Assembly (NCBI RefSeq): GCF_003628535.1
Contig: NZ_RBCI01000005.1
Location: 307,727-371,726, forward strand
Reading direction: 5' to 3'
Origin: Flavisolibacter nicotianae
GTDB lineage: Bacteria > Bacteroidota > Bacteroidia > Chitinophagales > Chitinophagaceae
Length of the DNA stretch: 64,000 nucleotides
Part shown: positions 35,827 through 44,842 of the stretch, one piece after another
Numbering within the stretch: the stretch's first letter is position 1
Layout of the letters: every line of letters starts with the position of its first letter
Notes under the pieces: generated by a model
The model's database searches: none
Told to the model about the DNA's origin: nothing
What the model saw: the letters and a program-made list of their open reading frames with translations, nothing else
Program-made: the position numbers and the translations under genes

Positions 35827-38145
35827 ATGGCCTTAAGGCAATTTTTTATCCTTGCTTGCTTGTTGCTTGCCGCCCTTACCTGGAATGCCTGCCTGCACAA
35901 AACCGACGACTCGCCATCGCTGCCCGATGTCGTCAGTTACAATTTCCACATCCGCCCGATCCTTTCCGACAAATGTTTCAAGTGTCATGGTCCTGATGCG
36001 GCCAAACGGGAGGCCAGCCTGCGGCTCGACAGTGCGCAATATGCCTATGCGCCCCTGAAAGAAACGAAGGGCGCTTTTGCCATCATTCCCGGTAAGCCCG
36101 AAGAATCGGAGTTGTTCAAGCGGATCTCGTCAACCGATACCTCGTACATGATGCCGCAGGTGGATTCGCATTTGGGCGCTTTATCGCCGTATGAAATAAA
36201 GCTGTTTGAAAAGTGGATCAAACAGGGCGCTAAATACGAGCCGCACTGGGCGTTTACAAAACCGGTAAAAGCACCGTTGCCGGAGGTGAAGAACAAAGAA
36301 TGGGCAAAAAATGAGATTGATGATTTCGTTGAAAAAAAGCTGGAGGACATCGGTCTTGCACCCAACGAAGAGGCAACAAAAGAACACCTGTTGAAACGGC
36401 TTTCCTTCGACCTGACAGGCCTGCCACCAACAGAAGAAATGATGGACCGTTTTTTAACCGACAACAGCAGGAATGCGTACGAAAAAATGGTGGATGCGTT
36501 GCTGCAGTCGAATCGCTACGGCGAAAAGATGGCGGTGCACTGGCTGGATATTGCCCGTTACTCCGACAGCTATGGTTACCAGGATGACAACGTTCGTACA
36601 CAGTGGCCCTGGCGTGATTGGGTAATCCATGCCTTTAATGAAAATCTTCCCTACGACAAGTTCCTGACCTGGCAAATTGCCGGCGACATGCTGCCGAATG
36701 CCACCAAGGAACAAATCCTGGCTACGGCTTTTTTCCGCAATCACAAATACACAGAAGAAGGCGGTGTGGTGGCGGAAGAATACCGCGTGGAATACATCAT
36801 TGACAAAACAAAGACCTATGCAAAAGGCATCCTGGGACTCACCGCCGAATGTGCCCAGTGCCACGACCACAAATACGATCCCATCACGCAAAAAGATTAC
36901 TACCAGCTATTTGCTTTTTTCAACAACACAAAAGAAGTGGGCTACGAAGGCGATGTCACTGCATCCAAGCCTGCCAAACAGCCCATACTCGCCATCAGCC
37001 CGGAGGAAATAAAGAATGTGCTCACATTTATCAACCGGAAAGACACCGGGAGCATGATGGTATCGGTCATGGGGGAGCGGGATACGGTACGGAAAACATT
37101 TGTACTCGAACGCGGTGCTTACGATCGCCCGGCAACAGAAGTGCAGCCCTCGCCGCTCCGGGCTGTGCTGAAATTTGATACGACCCGCGGAAAACGCAAC
37201 CGGCTGGGCCTTGCAGAATGGACCGTGAGTCGCGACAACCCGTTAACCGCTCGTGTATTTGTGAACCAGGTGTGGCAGGAAATATTTGGCAGGGGCCTGG
37301 TGAAAACGACGGGTGATTTCGGCATGCAGGGTGAACTTCCGTCCCATCCCGAACTGCTGGATTGGCTGGCCGTAGATTTCATGGAGCATGGCTGGAATAT
37401 CAAACGGCTGATAAAACAAATCGTGCTTTCGGCCACGTACAGGCAGTCGGCGAAAGTCCCGGCACAGAGCCTGAAAAAAGACCCGGAGAACAAATATTTG
37501 TCCCATGCACCACGGCTTCGCCTGCAGGCCGAAGCCGTTCGCGATATGGTACTGGCCAGCAGCGGCTTGCTGGTTGGCACCATCGGCGGACCCAGTGTGA
37601 AGCCTTATCAGCCAAAAGGCCTTTGGGAAGCGGCAACATCGGGCCGTGGCGAACTGGCAACCTACAAACAGGACAAAGGCGAGGCCTTGTATAGACGCGG
37701 GATGTACACGTTCATCAAGCTGACGGTTCCGCCTCCCGGCATGATCATGTTCGACGCGAGTAACCGAGATCAGTGCGAGGTAAAGCGCCTGCAAACCAAT
37801 ACACCGCTGCAAGCACTGGTGATGATGAACGATCCAACTGTGCTGGAAGCATCCCGTGTGCTGGCGCAAAAGCTGCTGGAAGAAAAAAGTTCTGCCGACG
37901 ACAAACTCCGGAAGGCGTTTCGCCGGATCCTATGCAGGAATGCCAACGAGAAAGAATTTGCGATTCTGAAACAATACCACGACGAGCAGTTGGTTGCATT
38001 CCGGCAGCGAAAAATGGATGCTGCAAAAACCCTGGATGTGGGTGAATATCCATTGAACGAAAGCCTGGACAAGCCTGCGACGGCCGCCCTGATGAAAGCA
38101 ATTGATCTTTTATACAACATGGAAGAAGCCATTATAAAATCCTGA
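35827..38145 (+). CDS. Planctomycete-type cytochrome c protein with DUF1549 and DUF1553
   Basis: 772 residues from the ATG at 35827 (MALRQFFILACLLLAALTWN), which gives a lipoprotein signal with lipobox WNAC; the upstream ATG at 35779 does not. Domains: a PSCyt1-type cytochrome with CFKCHG near 50; DUF1549 (about 160-365), containing a second haem motif CAQCHD near 341; and DUF1553 (about 460-740, with NPLTARVFVNQVWQEIFGRG and VKRLQTNTPLQALVMMNDP). Proteins of this build are thought to act in the periplasm with DUF1501 partners, but the reaction is unknown. The next gene starts 2 bp after its stop. Bacteroidota carry these less often than Planctomycetes. Confidence 0.87.
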   Translation: MALRQFFILACLLLAALTWNACLHKTDDSPSLPDVVSYNFHIRPILSDKCFKCHGPDAAKREASLRLDSAQYAYAPLKETKGAFAIIPGKPEESELFKRISSTDTSYMMPQVDSHLGALSPYEIKLFEKWIKQGAKYEPHWAFTKPVKAPLPEVKNKEWAKNEIDDFVEKKLEDIGLAPNEEATKEHLLKRLSFDLTGLPPTEEMMDRFLTDNSRNAYEKMVDALLQSNRYGEKMAVHWLDIARYSDSYGYQDDNVRTQWPWRDWVIHAFNENLPYDKFLTWQIAGDMLPNATKEQILATAFFRNHKYTEEGGVVAEEYRVEYIIDKTKTYAKGILGLTAECAQCHDHKYDPITQKDYYQLFAFFNNTKEVGYEGDVTASKPAKQPILAISPEEIKNVLTFINRKDTGSMMVSVMGERDTVRKTFVLERGAYDRPATEVQPSPLRAVLKFDTTRGKRNRLGLAEWTVSRDNPLTARVFVNQVWQEIFGRGLVKTTGDFGMQGELPSHPELLDWLAVDFMEHGWNIKRLIKQIVLSATYRQSAKVPAQSLKKDPENKYLSHAPRLRLQAEAVRDMVLASSGLLVGTIGGPSVKPYQPKGLWEAATSGRGELATYKQDKGEALYRRGMYTFIKLTVPPPGMIMFDASNRDQCEVKRLQTNTPLQALVMMNDPTVLEASRVLAQKLLEEKSSADDKLRKAFRRILCRNANEKEFAILKQYHDEQLVAFRQRKMDAAKTLDVGEYPLNESLDKPATAALMKAIDLLYNMEEAIIKS

Positions 38146-38147
38146 TC

Positions 38148-39596
38148 ATGGAAAAAGAATTTCTCGAGCATCGTCTCACTATGAATCGCCGGCGATTCCT
38201 TTCCAAACTGAGCCTGGGCGTTGGGAGCGTGGCATTGGGTTCGTTGCTGATCCCGGATCTCTTCGGCGGAAAGGCCGACGAAGACGCCTTACTTACAGGA
38301 TTGCCACATTTCGCCCCAAAGGCAAAACGAATCATTTACCTGTTTCAAAACGGTGCGCCGTCGCAGCTCGATTTGTTTGACTACAAGCCAAAATTGCAGG
38401 AGATGTTCGGTCAGGATCTTCCGGCTTCGATTCGCATGGGCCAACGACTTACCGGCATGACAGCCGACCAGAAAAAGTTTCCGCTGGCCGGTTCCATGTT
38501 CCAGTTCAATCAATACGGGCAGGCGAGGGCCTGGATGAGCGAGTTGCTTCCCTACACCTCGAAGGTTGTGGACGATCTGTGCATCATCAAGACCATGCAT
38601 ACGGAGGCCATCAACCACGATCCGGCGCTGACCTTTTTTCAAACGGGAGCGCAGGTCGGCAACCGTCCAAGCATGGGCGCCTGGTTGAGTTATGGCCTGG
38701 GCAGCGAGAACAAAAACCTTCCAGCCTTTTGTGTGCTGCTCTCCAAGGGCAAAGGCAATGGGCAGGGAGTCTATTCAAAGCTTTGGACAAACGGTTTTTT
38801 GGATTCGGTGCACCAGGGCGTGCAATTCAGCAGCGGAGAAAATCCTGTCTTGTATCTCAACAACCATGAAAGCATTGATCGTGCAGATCGTCGCAACATG
38901 CTGGATCATTTGGCCGCATTGAACGACGAGACCTATAAGGAATTTGGTGATCCGGAAATCCAGGCTAAAGTGCAGCAATACGAAATGGCGTACAGGATGC
39001 AGACGGCCGTCCCTGAAATTACGGATGTGAGCAAAGAGCCGGAAGATATTGTCAAACTTTACGGTCCCAATTGCCTGGTACCCGGAACCTATGCGGCCAA
39101 CTGCCTTTTGGCCCGCAAGCTTTCGGAAAATGGCGTTCGTTTCGTTCAGCTTTACCACCAGGGATGGGACGGGCATGGCAACCTGCCGGGGGAAATCCGC
39201 GGCCAGTGCCTCGATACCGACCAGGCGTCGGCAGCGCTGATCACAGACCTGAAGCAACGAGGTCTTTTGGATGAAACACTGGTGATTTGGGGAGGCGAAT
39301 TCGGCCGCACCAATTACTGCCAGGGCGTGCTGAAAAAAGACAACTATGGACGCGATCACCATCCGCGCTGCTTTACCATTTGGATGGCAGGTGGTGGCGT
39401 AAAACCGGGTGTTTATGGCGAGACAGATGAATTCGGGTATAACGTGGTCCAGGATCCGGTGCATGTACACGATTTTCATGCGACGGTTTTGAACCTGATG
39501 GGACTTGACCATGAAAAATTAACGTTCAAGCACCTTGGGCGTCGTTACCGCCTGACCGACGTTTCGGGAACGGTTATCAAAAAAATCATTGCGTAA
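38148..39596 (+). CDS. DUF1501 protein with Tat signal
   Basis: 482 residues. The N-terminus carries the twin-arginine motif NRRRFLSK after an 11-residue lead, then a hydrophobic segment (LSLGVGSVALGSLLI), so it is exported folded. DUF1501 belongs to the alkaline phosphatase/sulfatase superfamily: the conserved FQNGAPSQLDLFDYKP, KTMHTEAINHDPA, GWDGHGNLPGEIRGQ, WGGEFGRTNYCQG and DNYGRDHHPRCF are all present. No reaction has been shown for the family. It is almost always paired with the DUF1549/DUF1553 cytochrome encoded 2 bp upstream, and the two probably work together. Confidence 0.88.
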   Translation: MEKEFLEHRLTMNRRRFLSKLSLGVGSVALGSLLIPDLFGGKADEDALLTGLPHFAPKAKRIIYLFQNGAPSQLDLFDYKPKLQEMFGQDLPASIRMGQRLTGMTADQKKFPLAGSMFQFNQYGQARAWMSELLPYTSKVVDDLCIIKTMHTEAINHDPALTFFQTGAQVGNRPSMGAWLSYGLGSENKNLPAFCVLLSKGKGNGQGVYSKLWTNGFLDSVHQGVQFSSGENPVLYLNNHESIDRADRRNMLDHLAALNDETYKEFGDPEIQAKVQQYEMAYRMQTAVPEITDVSKEPEDIVKLYGPNCLVPGTYAANCLLARKLSENGVRFVQLYHQGWDGHGNLPGEIRGQCLDTDQASAALITDLKQRGLLDETLVIWGGEFGRTNYCQGVLKKDNYGRDHHPRCFTIWMAGGGVKPGVYGETDEFGYNVVQDPVHVHDFHATVLNLMGLDHEKLTFKHLGRRYRLTDVSGTVIKKIIA

Positions 39597-39616
39597 ACGG
39601 ATTTTAAAAAAGCGAT

Positions 39617-40645
39617 ATGCACCGCCGCCATTTTATCAAAAACACGACAGTGGGAGTAACAGGCATCCTGTTGCAACCTTCATTCCTGCTTCAGCAAGAC
39701 ATTATTTTAGGGCACAACAAAAAGCGCTATCGTCTCGATACCAAATGGAGCCAGGCCGATGTGGCCCGTTACCCGGTAAAAGACTGCCACGAAATGGTGC
39801 AGGACTCGAAAGGCCGGATTTTACTGCTGACCAATGAAACCAAAAACAATGTGCTGATCTACGACAAAGGCGGACGTTTACTGAGCACCTGGGGGACCGA
39901 CTATCCCGGTGCACATGGCCTGACCCTGTTGGATGAAAATGGAAGCGATGTTCTTTTTATTTGCGACAACAACCGCCACCAGGTTATCAAAACCACGATC
40001 GACGGACGTGTGTTACTGACGCTGGATTATCCCAAAGAAACGGGCCAGTATACCAAGCCGGATGAATACATTCCAACAGAAACGGCCATTGCTCCGAATG
40101 GCGACATTTATGTTGTAGACGGCTATGGGAAAGATTTTGTGATCCAGTACGACGCTGCCGGCCGGTATATCCGCCATTTCGGTGGCAGGGGCGAGGGCGA
40201 AAAATTCCTGCTGAACGCACACGGCATTTGCGTGGACACCAGGAAAGGAAAAAAGCCTTCGCTGATCGTGACGTCCCGCCAGCAAAACGCCTTTAAGCGC
40301 TACACAATGGAGGGTGAGTATATTGAAACCATTGGCCTGCCCGGCGCCTGGGTTTGCCGTCCCGTGATCAGGGGCGATTATCTCTATGCAGCAGTGCTGC
40401 AAAGCAATTCGGCGCAATGGAAACAATCCGGTTTTGTTACGATTCTCGACCGGGATTTCAAGGTCGTTTCCAACCTGGGCGGCACTGAACCGGTCTACAC
40501 CGATGGGAAACTGGCGGAAATGATGCAGGCAGAAAAAGTGTTTTCCTATCCACACGATGTTTGTATTGACGACGAAGAAAATCTTTACATCGCACAATGG
40601 AATTCCGGGAAAGTCTACCCCTATAAATTAAAACCTGTCGGATAA
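39617..40645 (+). CDS. Tat-exported NHL-type beta-propeller protein
   Basis: 342 residues. The start MHRRHFIKNTTVGVTGILLQ is a Tat-like signal. The rest is a six-bladed NHL/peptidyl-amidating-lyase-like propeller, with repeated blades such as CHEMVQDSKGRILLLTN, ETAIAPNGDIYVVDGYGKDF, LLNAHGICVDTRKGKK and PHDVCIDDEENLYIAQWNSG. Such propellers bind or cleave small substrates or act as partners of redox enzymes. It sits 20 bp after the DUF1501 gene and 22 bp before the DUF2231 gene, so it is part of the same operon. The specific activity cannot be named. Confidence 0.82.
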   Translation: MHRRHFIKNTTVGVTGILLQPSFLLQQDIILGHNKKRYRLDTKWSQADVARYPVKDCHEMVQDSKGRILLLTNETKNNVLIYDKGGRLLSTWGTDYPGAHGLTLLDENGSDVLFICDNNRHQVIKTTIDGRVLLTLDYPKETGQYTKPDEYIPTETAIAPNGDIYVVDGYGKDFVIQYDAAGRYIRHFGGRGEGEKFLLNAHGICVDTRKGKKPSLIVTSRQQNAFKRYTMEGEYIETIGLPGAWVCRPVIRGDYLYAAVLQSNSAQWKQSGFVTILDRDFKVVSNLGGTEPVYTDGKLAEMMQAEKVFSYPHDVCIDDEENLYIAQWNSGKVYPYKLKPVG

Positions 40646-40667
40646 CCGAAGCTTAAGACAGTCTTCC

Positions 40668-42869
40668 ATGACCCGAAAACGATTTGCAACAGCCACCCAA
40701 CGCATTCGCACAACCTTCATGCACCGCTGGAAAATAATTCTCTTCAACCTTGCTTTTGCACTGAATTGCCTGCTCGTTTTTCTCCTGGTTTTCGAGCAGC
40801 AACTCAAACTTCCATCCTGGCTCCAGGTGGCCGGCCGGATGCACCCGTTGATCCTTCACTTCCCGATCGTGCTCCTCGTACTGGCTGTTTTTTGGGAGTT
40901 GCTTCCGCAGCGGTTGATCAGGGAGCAAAAAACCAAAATCGACGTTGGTGACGTGCTTCTGTTGGCAGCATCCGTTTCTGCGGTTTTTACTTCTTTGTTT
41001 GGCCTTTTCCTGTCTCGTGAAAAAGGCTACGAGCCCGACGTCCTACTCTGGCACAAATGGGGCGGTGTGATCATCTCCCTTCTGACATTGGGATGGTATT
41101 CGTTTCGCAGCAAAGTGCGCCAGGTCAAAAGCCTGCTCGCGGCAACGACGGTGGTGGGACTGCTGCTGATCGTCATCACCGGACATAAAGGCGCCGATAT
41201 CACGCATGGCGAAAACTTCCTGCTGGCGCCCTTGCATTCGGATGAAAAAGAGCCGGCCGTTTTGCTGGAAGACGCCGTCGTGTATTCGCACATGGTAAGG
41301 CCGATCCTGGAAGCCAAATGCATGGGCTGCCACAACCAGAAAAAAGCAAAAGGAGAACTGGCGATGGAAAACGAAGCCCTTCTATTGAAAGGTGGAAAAG
41401 ACGGGGTGCTGTGGGATACGTCTGCAAAAGATTTTGGCCTGCTGTTTCAGCGACTGCACTTACCGCTCGACAACAAAAAACACATGCCGCCGCGGGGTAA
41501 ACCACAGCTTACGGACGAAGAAATCGAGATCCTCTATCGCTGGGTTAAAAACGGTGCAGACTGGAAGAAAAAAGTACTGGATCTTCCAGAAACAGACAGC
41601 CTTCGTTTGCTGGCGGCGGACCGGTTTCAAACCGTGGAAACCGATGACTATGCGTTTCCCCCGGCCAATGACAATGAACTCAAAAAACTCAATACGAGCT
41701 ACCGTGTCATTGCACCCCTGGCTGCCGGCTCACCGGCATTGGGTGTGGAGTATTTCAGTGCGGCCAATTACAATTCAGCCGCAGTCAAAGACCTGTTGCC
41801 CATAAAAGAACAGATTGTATCCCTCAACCTGAATAAGATGCCGGTCGGCGATGAAGACCTGAAGGTGATCGGCCAGTTGAAAAACCTGCGAAAGCTGAAT
41901 TTAGCTTTTACCAACATAAGCGGCGCTACACTGACGGAACTGAAAGGGTTGGAACAATTGCGGCAGTTGTCGCTGGCCGGGACAAAGGTGAAATGGAGCC
42001 AGGTCCAGCCCCTGGTATCCCTTCCCAAATTATCTCGTCTTTATCTCTGGAACACGGGGATCAGCGAGGCGGAATTAAAACAGGCAACAGCCAGGTTCAA
42101 ACATCTCAGTTTTGAAAGCGGTTACAAAGGCGACACGGTTGTTTTAAAGTTAAATCCGCCACAGATTGAAAACGAAGAACAGATCCTGTTTGAAACGGCA
42201 CCCCTGAAACTTAAGCACGTGGTCAAGGGCACGACAATCCGGTTTACAACAGATGGCACGGTGCCGGACAGTGTCCATTCTCCTGTCTTCCGGGGGAGCG
42301 AAACAATTGGAAAAAATGTGGTGGTTAAGGCAAAAGCCTTTAAGACAGGCTGGATCAGCAGCGATGTGGTGGAGCGAACATTCTATAAGGCAGGTGTCAG
42401 GCCCGACTCTGTTCAACTGGTCAATGCGCCGAACCCGCAATACAAAGGAGAGGGAGCTGCAACGCTGATGGATGCCCGAAAAGGAGACCAGAACTTTCGA
42501 AGCGGAAAATGGATCGGGTTCCAGGACAAACCGCTGGCTGCGATTCTTTATCTTAACCATCCTGTTCCGCTTTCATCGGTCACCATCAGTGCATTGATCG
42601 ACATCGGTTCGTCTATCATGCCGCCGCGACTGATCGAGGTGTGGGGCGGTGAAGATTCTTTACACCTGCACCTGCTGAAACGGTTTGTTCCGCAACAACC
42701 GGTAGCCGAGAAGCCAGGTTCGTTGCAGGCTTTCACCGTGTCATTTCCTCCAGCGATGTTGGAAGTGGTAAAGGTGGTGGTAACACCGGTGGAAAAACTG
42801 CCTGCGTGGCACCGCAGCAAGGGACAGAGAGGTTGGGTGTTTTCGGACGAGATCTTTTTAAACGAGTGA
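40668..42869 (+). CDS. Membrane protein with DUF2231, cytochrome c, leucine-rich and chitobiase-C-like domains
   Basis: 733 residues (an ATG at 40719 is an alternative start). A DUF2231-like membrane region (about 18-185, with GRMHPLILHFPIVLLVLAVF) holds His residues likely to bind haem b. It is followed by a planctomycete-type cytochrome c with CMGCH near 219 and MPPRGKPQLTDEE. Then come leucine-rich segments (385-470: LKNLRKLNLAFTNISG), a chitobiase/FN3-like segment with TTIRFTTDGTVPDSVHSPVF (about 525), and a discoidin-like C-terminus. It probably links the periplasmic cytochrome of the operon to the membrane quinone pool; this is inference. GntP follows 10 bp later, so the operon likely continues. 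Confidence 0.82.
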   Translation: MTRKRFATATQRIRTTFMHRWKIILFNLAFALNCLLVFLLVFEQQLKLPSWLQVAGRMHPLILHFPIVLLVLAVFWELLPQRLIREQKTKIDVGDVLLLAASVSAVFTSLFGLFLSREKGYEPDVLLWHKWGGVIISLLTLGWYSFRSKVRQVKSLLAATTVVGLLLIVITGHKGADITHGENFLLAPLHSDEKEPAVLLEDAVVYSHMVRPILEAKCMGCHNQKKAKGELAMENEALLLKGGKDGVLWDTSAKDFGLLFQRLHLPLDNKKHMPPRGKPQLTDEEIEILYRWVKNGADWKKKVLDLPETDSLRLLAADRFQTVETDDYAFPPANDNELKKLNTSYRVIAPLAAGSPALGVEYFSAANYNSAAVKDLLPIKEQIVSLNLNKMPVGDEDLKVIGQLKNLRKLNLAFTNISGATLTELKGLEQLRQLSLAGTKVKWSQVQPLVSLPKLSRLYLWNTGISEAELKQATARFKHLSFESGYKGDTVVLKLNPPQIENEEQILFETAPLKLKHVVKGTTIRFTTDGTVPDSVHSPVFRGSETIGKNVVVKAKAFKTGWISSDVVERTFYKAGVRPDSVQLVNAPNPQYKGEGAATLMDARKGDQNFRSGKWIGFQDKPLAAILYLNHPVPLSSVTISALIDIGSSIMPPRLIEVWGGEDSLHLHLLKRFVPQQPVAEKPGSLQAFTVSFPPAMLEVVKVVVTPVEKLPAWHRSKGQRGWVFSDEIFLNE

Positions 42870-42879
42870 AATTATCTGT

Positions 42880-44187
42880 ATGTCGCTGCTTGTTGTTTTG
42901 TTTGCATTGGTTCTGCTTGTCATTTTGATTGCTGTTTTTCAGGTCAATGCATTTCTTGCTTTTCTGGTTGTCGGGATAACGGCGGGATTGGTTTTGGGTA
43001 TTCCGCCGGATAATGTCATGAAGGCGGTTGAAAAGGGAATGGCGGATACGCTGGGGTCCATTACAGCGATCATTGTACTGGGTGCCATGCTGGGAAAACT
43101 GATAGCGGAATCCGGTGCAGCGCAGCAAATTGCGTCTTCCATTGTAAAGAGGACAGGCGTGAAGAATATTCGCTGGGCGCTGGCCCTTGCGGGTTTTATA
43201 ATCGGCATCCCGCTGTTCTACGGTGTTGGCTTTGTGCTGATGATCCCGTTGATCTTCTCGGTTGTGTACGAATACAAATTGCCGGCGGTTTCCGTCGGCG
43301 TTCCCATGCTGGCCGGGCTTTCGGTTTCTTTTGGCTTTCTTCCGCCGCATCCGTCGCCTTCGGCCCTGGTTGTGCAGTTCAACGCTTCGATGGGAACAAC
43401 GATCCTGCTCGGAATCCTGATTGCCATTCCAACCGTGATCCTTGCCGGGCCCATTTTTTCGCGGTCGCTTGTGCGAATCAAAACGAAGCCGCTGGATGCG
43501 TTTCAGCCTGCTACGGTGCCCGTAGAAAAAATGCCGTCCGCGGCAACCAGTTTCCTGGTTGCACTTCTTCCGGTCCTTTTGTTTGTCGTCGCATCTCTTC
43601 TGCCGTTCGTTGTTGGCACCGAAGCCCTCCCTGTCGTTTCGTTCCTGGCGCAGCCAACCATCGTTCTGCTGGTAGCGCTGGCGGTAGGAACCTATGCACT
43701 CGGAATCAGGAAAGGCCGTACCCTGAAAAGCATCATGACTGTTTATGGCGAGTCGGTCAAGGAAGTGGCGTTGATCCTCCTGATCATCGGAGGCGCCGGT
43801 TCGCTGAAGCAGGTGCTGGTCGACAGTGGTGTGAGTACGACGATCACCGGCTTGCTAATAAACAGTGCGTTACCGCCGTTGCTGCTTGGCTGGCTGATTG
43901 CAGCACTGATTCGCGTTGCTGTTGGTTCGGCCACTGTTGCCGGTTTTACGGCCGCCGGCATCATCCAGCCGCTGGCCTTGCAGACGCATACGCATCCGAG
44001 TCTAATGGTCCTTTCCATCGGCGCGGGCAGCCTGATGTTTTCGCATGTCAATGACTCTGGCTTTTGGCTCTTCAAGGAATATTTTAATCTCAGCATCCGC
44101 GACACCTTACGTTCCTGGTCACTAATGGAAACAATTGTGTCGGTATGCGGACTTGCCGGTGTCTTATTGCTCAACCTGGTCTTTTAA
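42880..44187 (+). CDS. GntP-family permease, possibly DsdX-like
   Basis: 435 residues with 12 or more membrane helices. The GntP family (gluconate, D-serine and related proton symporters) is recognised from FLAFLVVGITAGLVLGIPP, GSITAIIVLGAMLGKLIAESGAAQ, GFIIGIPLFYGVGFVLMIPLI, GLSVSFGFLPPHPSP and the C-terminal GAGSLMFSHVNDSGFWLFKEYF. The last motif is very conserved in the family. GntP members transport sugar acids or D-serine (DsdX). Neighbouring RidA, a fold-III PLP enzyme with D-serine-dehydratase features and a dipeptidase favour a D-amino acid as substrate, but gluconate-like acids are possible. Confidence 0.9.
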   Translation: MSLLVVLFALVLLVILIAVFQVNAFLAFLVVGITAGLVLGIPPDNVMKAVEKGMADTLGSITAIIVLGAMLGKLIAESGAAQQIASSIVKRTGVKNIRWALALAGFIIGIPLFYGVGFVLMIPLIFSVVYEYKLPAVSVGVPMLAGLSVSFGFLPPHPSPSALVVQFNASMGTTILLGILIAIPTVILAGPIFSRSLVRIKTKPLDAFQPATVPVEKMPSAATSFLVALLPVLLFVVASLLPFVVGTEALPVVSFLAQPTIVLLVALAVGTYALGIRKGRTLKSIMTVYGESVKEVALILLIIGGAGSLKQVLVDSGVSTTITGLLINSALPPLLLGWLIAALIRVAVGSATVAGFTAAGIIQPLALQTHTHPSLMVLSIGAGSLMFSHVNDSGFWLFKEYFNLSIRDTLRSWSLMETIVSVCGLAGVLLLNLVF

Positions 44188-44201
44188 ATACATTTATCCA
44201 T

Positions 44202-44669
44202 ATGGAACAAACTTCTGCAGAACAACGGTTTTTGTCTTTGAACCTGGCGCTTCCGCCGGCGCCTTCACCGCTCGGTGTTTACAAACCGTTTTTGATCGTT
44301 GGCAATCTTGCGTACGTATCCGGCCATGGCCCGGTAAACACCGATCGCAGCCTGATTAAAGGCAGGATTGGAAAAGACATGGACCTGGAGGAAGGCAAAC
44401 AAGCCGCCCGGCAGGTTGGCCTTACCATTCTCGCGACGCTAAAAGCAAACCTGGAAAGCCTGGATAAGATCAGGCGAGTGATTAAAGTACTGGGAATGGT
44501 AAATTGTGTGCCCGAATTTGAAAAACATCCCTACGTGATCAATGGTTGCAGCGAGCTGTTTGCGAAGGTTTGGGGCGATGAGGGAATTGGAGTGCGCAGT
44601 GCCGTGGGAATGGGCTCGCTACCCGACAATATTCCAGTCGAGATTGAAGCTGTTTTTGAATTGTCCTGA
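44202..44669 (+). CDS. RidA/YjgF family enamine/imine deaminase
   Basis: 155 residues from the ATG at 44202 (MEQTSAEQRFLSLNLALPPA). The RidA fold is shown by GVYKPFLIVGNLAYVSGHGP, LTILATLKANLESLDKIRRVIKV, INGCSELFAKVWGDEGIGVRSAVG and the C-terminal IPVEIEAVFEL. The catalytic Arg of RidA corresponds to the Arg in GVRSAVGM. This longer subgroup (about 150 residues) is common in Bacteroidota and proteobacteria. RidA removes 2-aminoacrylate, the product of serine dehydratases, which fits the PLP enzyme downstream. Confidence 0.88.
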   Translation: MEQTSAEQRFLSLNLALPPAPSPLGVYKPFLIVGNLAYVSGHGPVNTDRSLIKGRIGKDMDLEEGKQAARQVGLTILATLKANLESLDKIRRVIKVLGMVNCVPEFEKHPYVINGCSELFAKVWGDEGIGVRSAVGMGSLPDNIPVEIEAVFELS

Positions 44670-44712
44670 AAAAAGAAACGCTATCGAATACAAGCGGTAA
44701 GATTGTGTTTTT

Positions 44713-44808
44713 CCAGGCGATTCGATATTGGATATTCGATATTGGGATATTAACGTATATGAATTTGTGAACTTGTGATCGGCTTAGCGCCGATTTCCCC
44801 AGGCGATT
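44713..44808. repeat. Direct repeat CCAGGCGATT bounding a small element with GATATT repeats and a hairpin
   Basis: CCAGGCGATT occurs at 44713-44722 and 44799-44808. The 76 bases between hold four GATATT copies (44724, 44731, 44738, 44746; spacing 7, 7, 8) and a 6-bp hairpin ATCGGC-TTAGC-GCCGAT (44778-44794). The layout resembles a tiny mobile insertion with target duplication. A third CCAGGCGATT is inside the next gene (from about 44947), which weakens that reading. Confidence 0.5.
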
Positions 44809-44842
44809 AGCAGTTAAAATTTGTTTATCAAACGATGACCCG

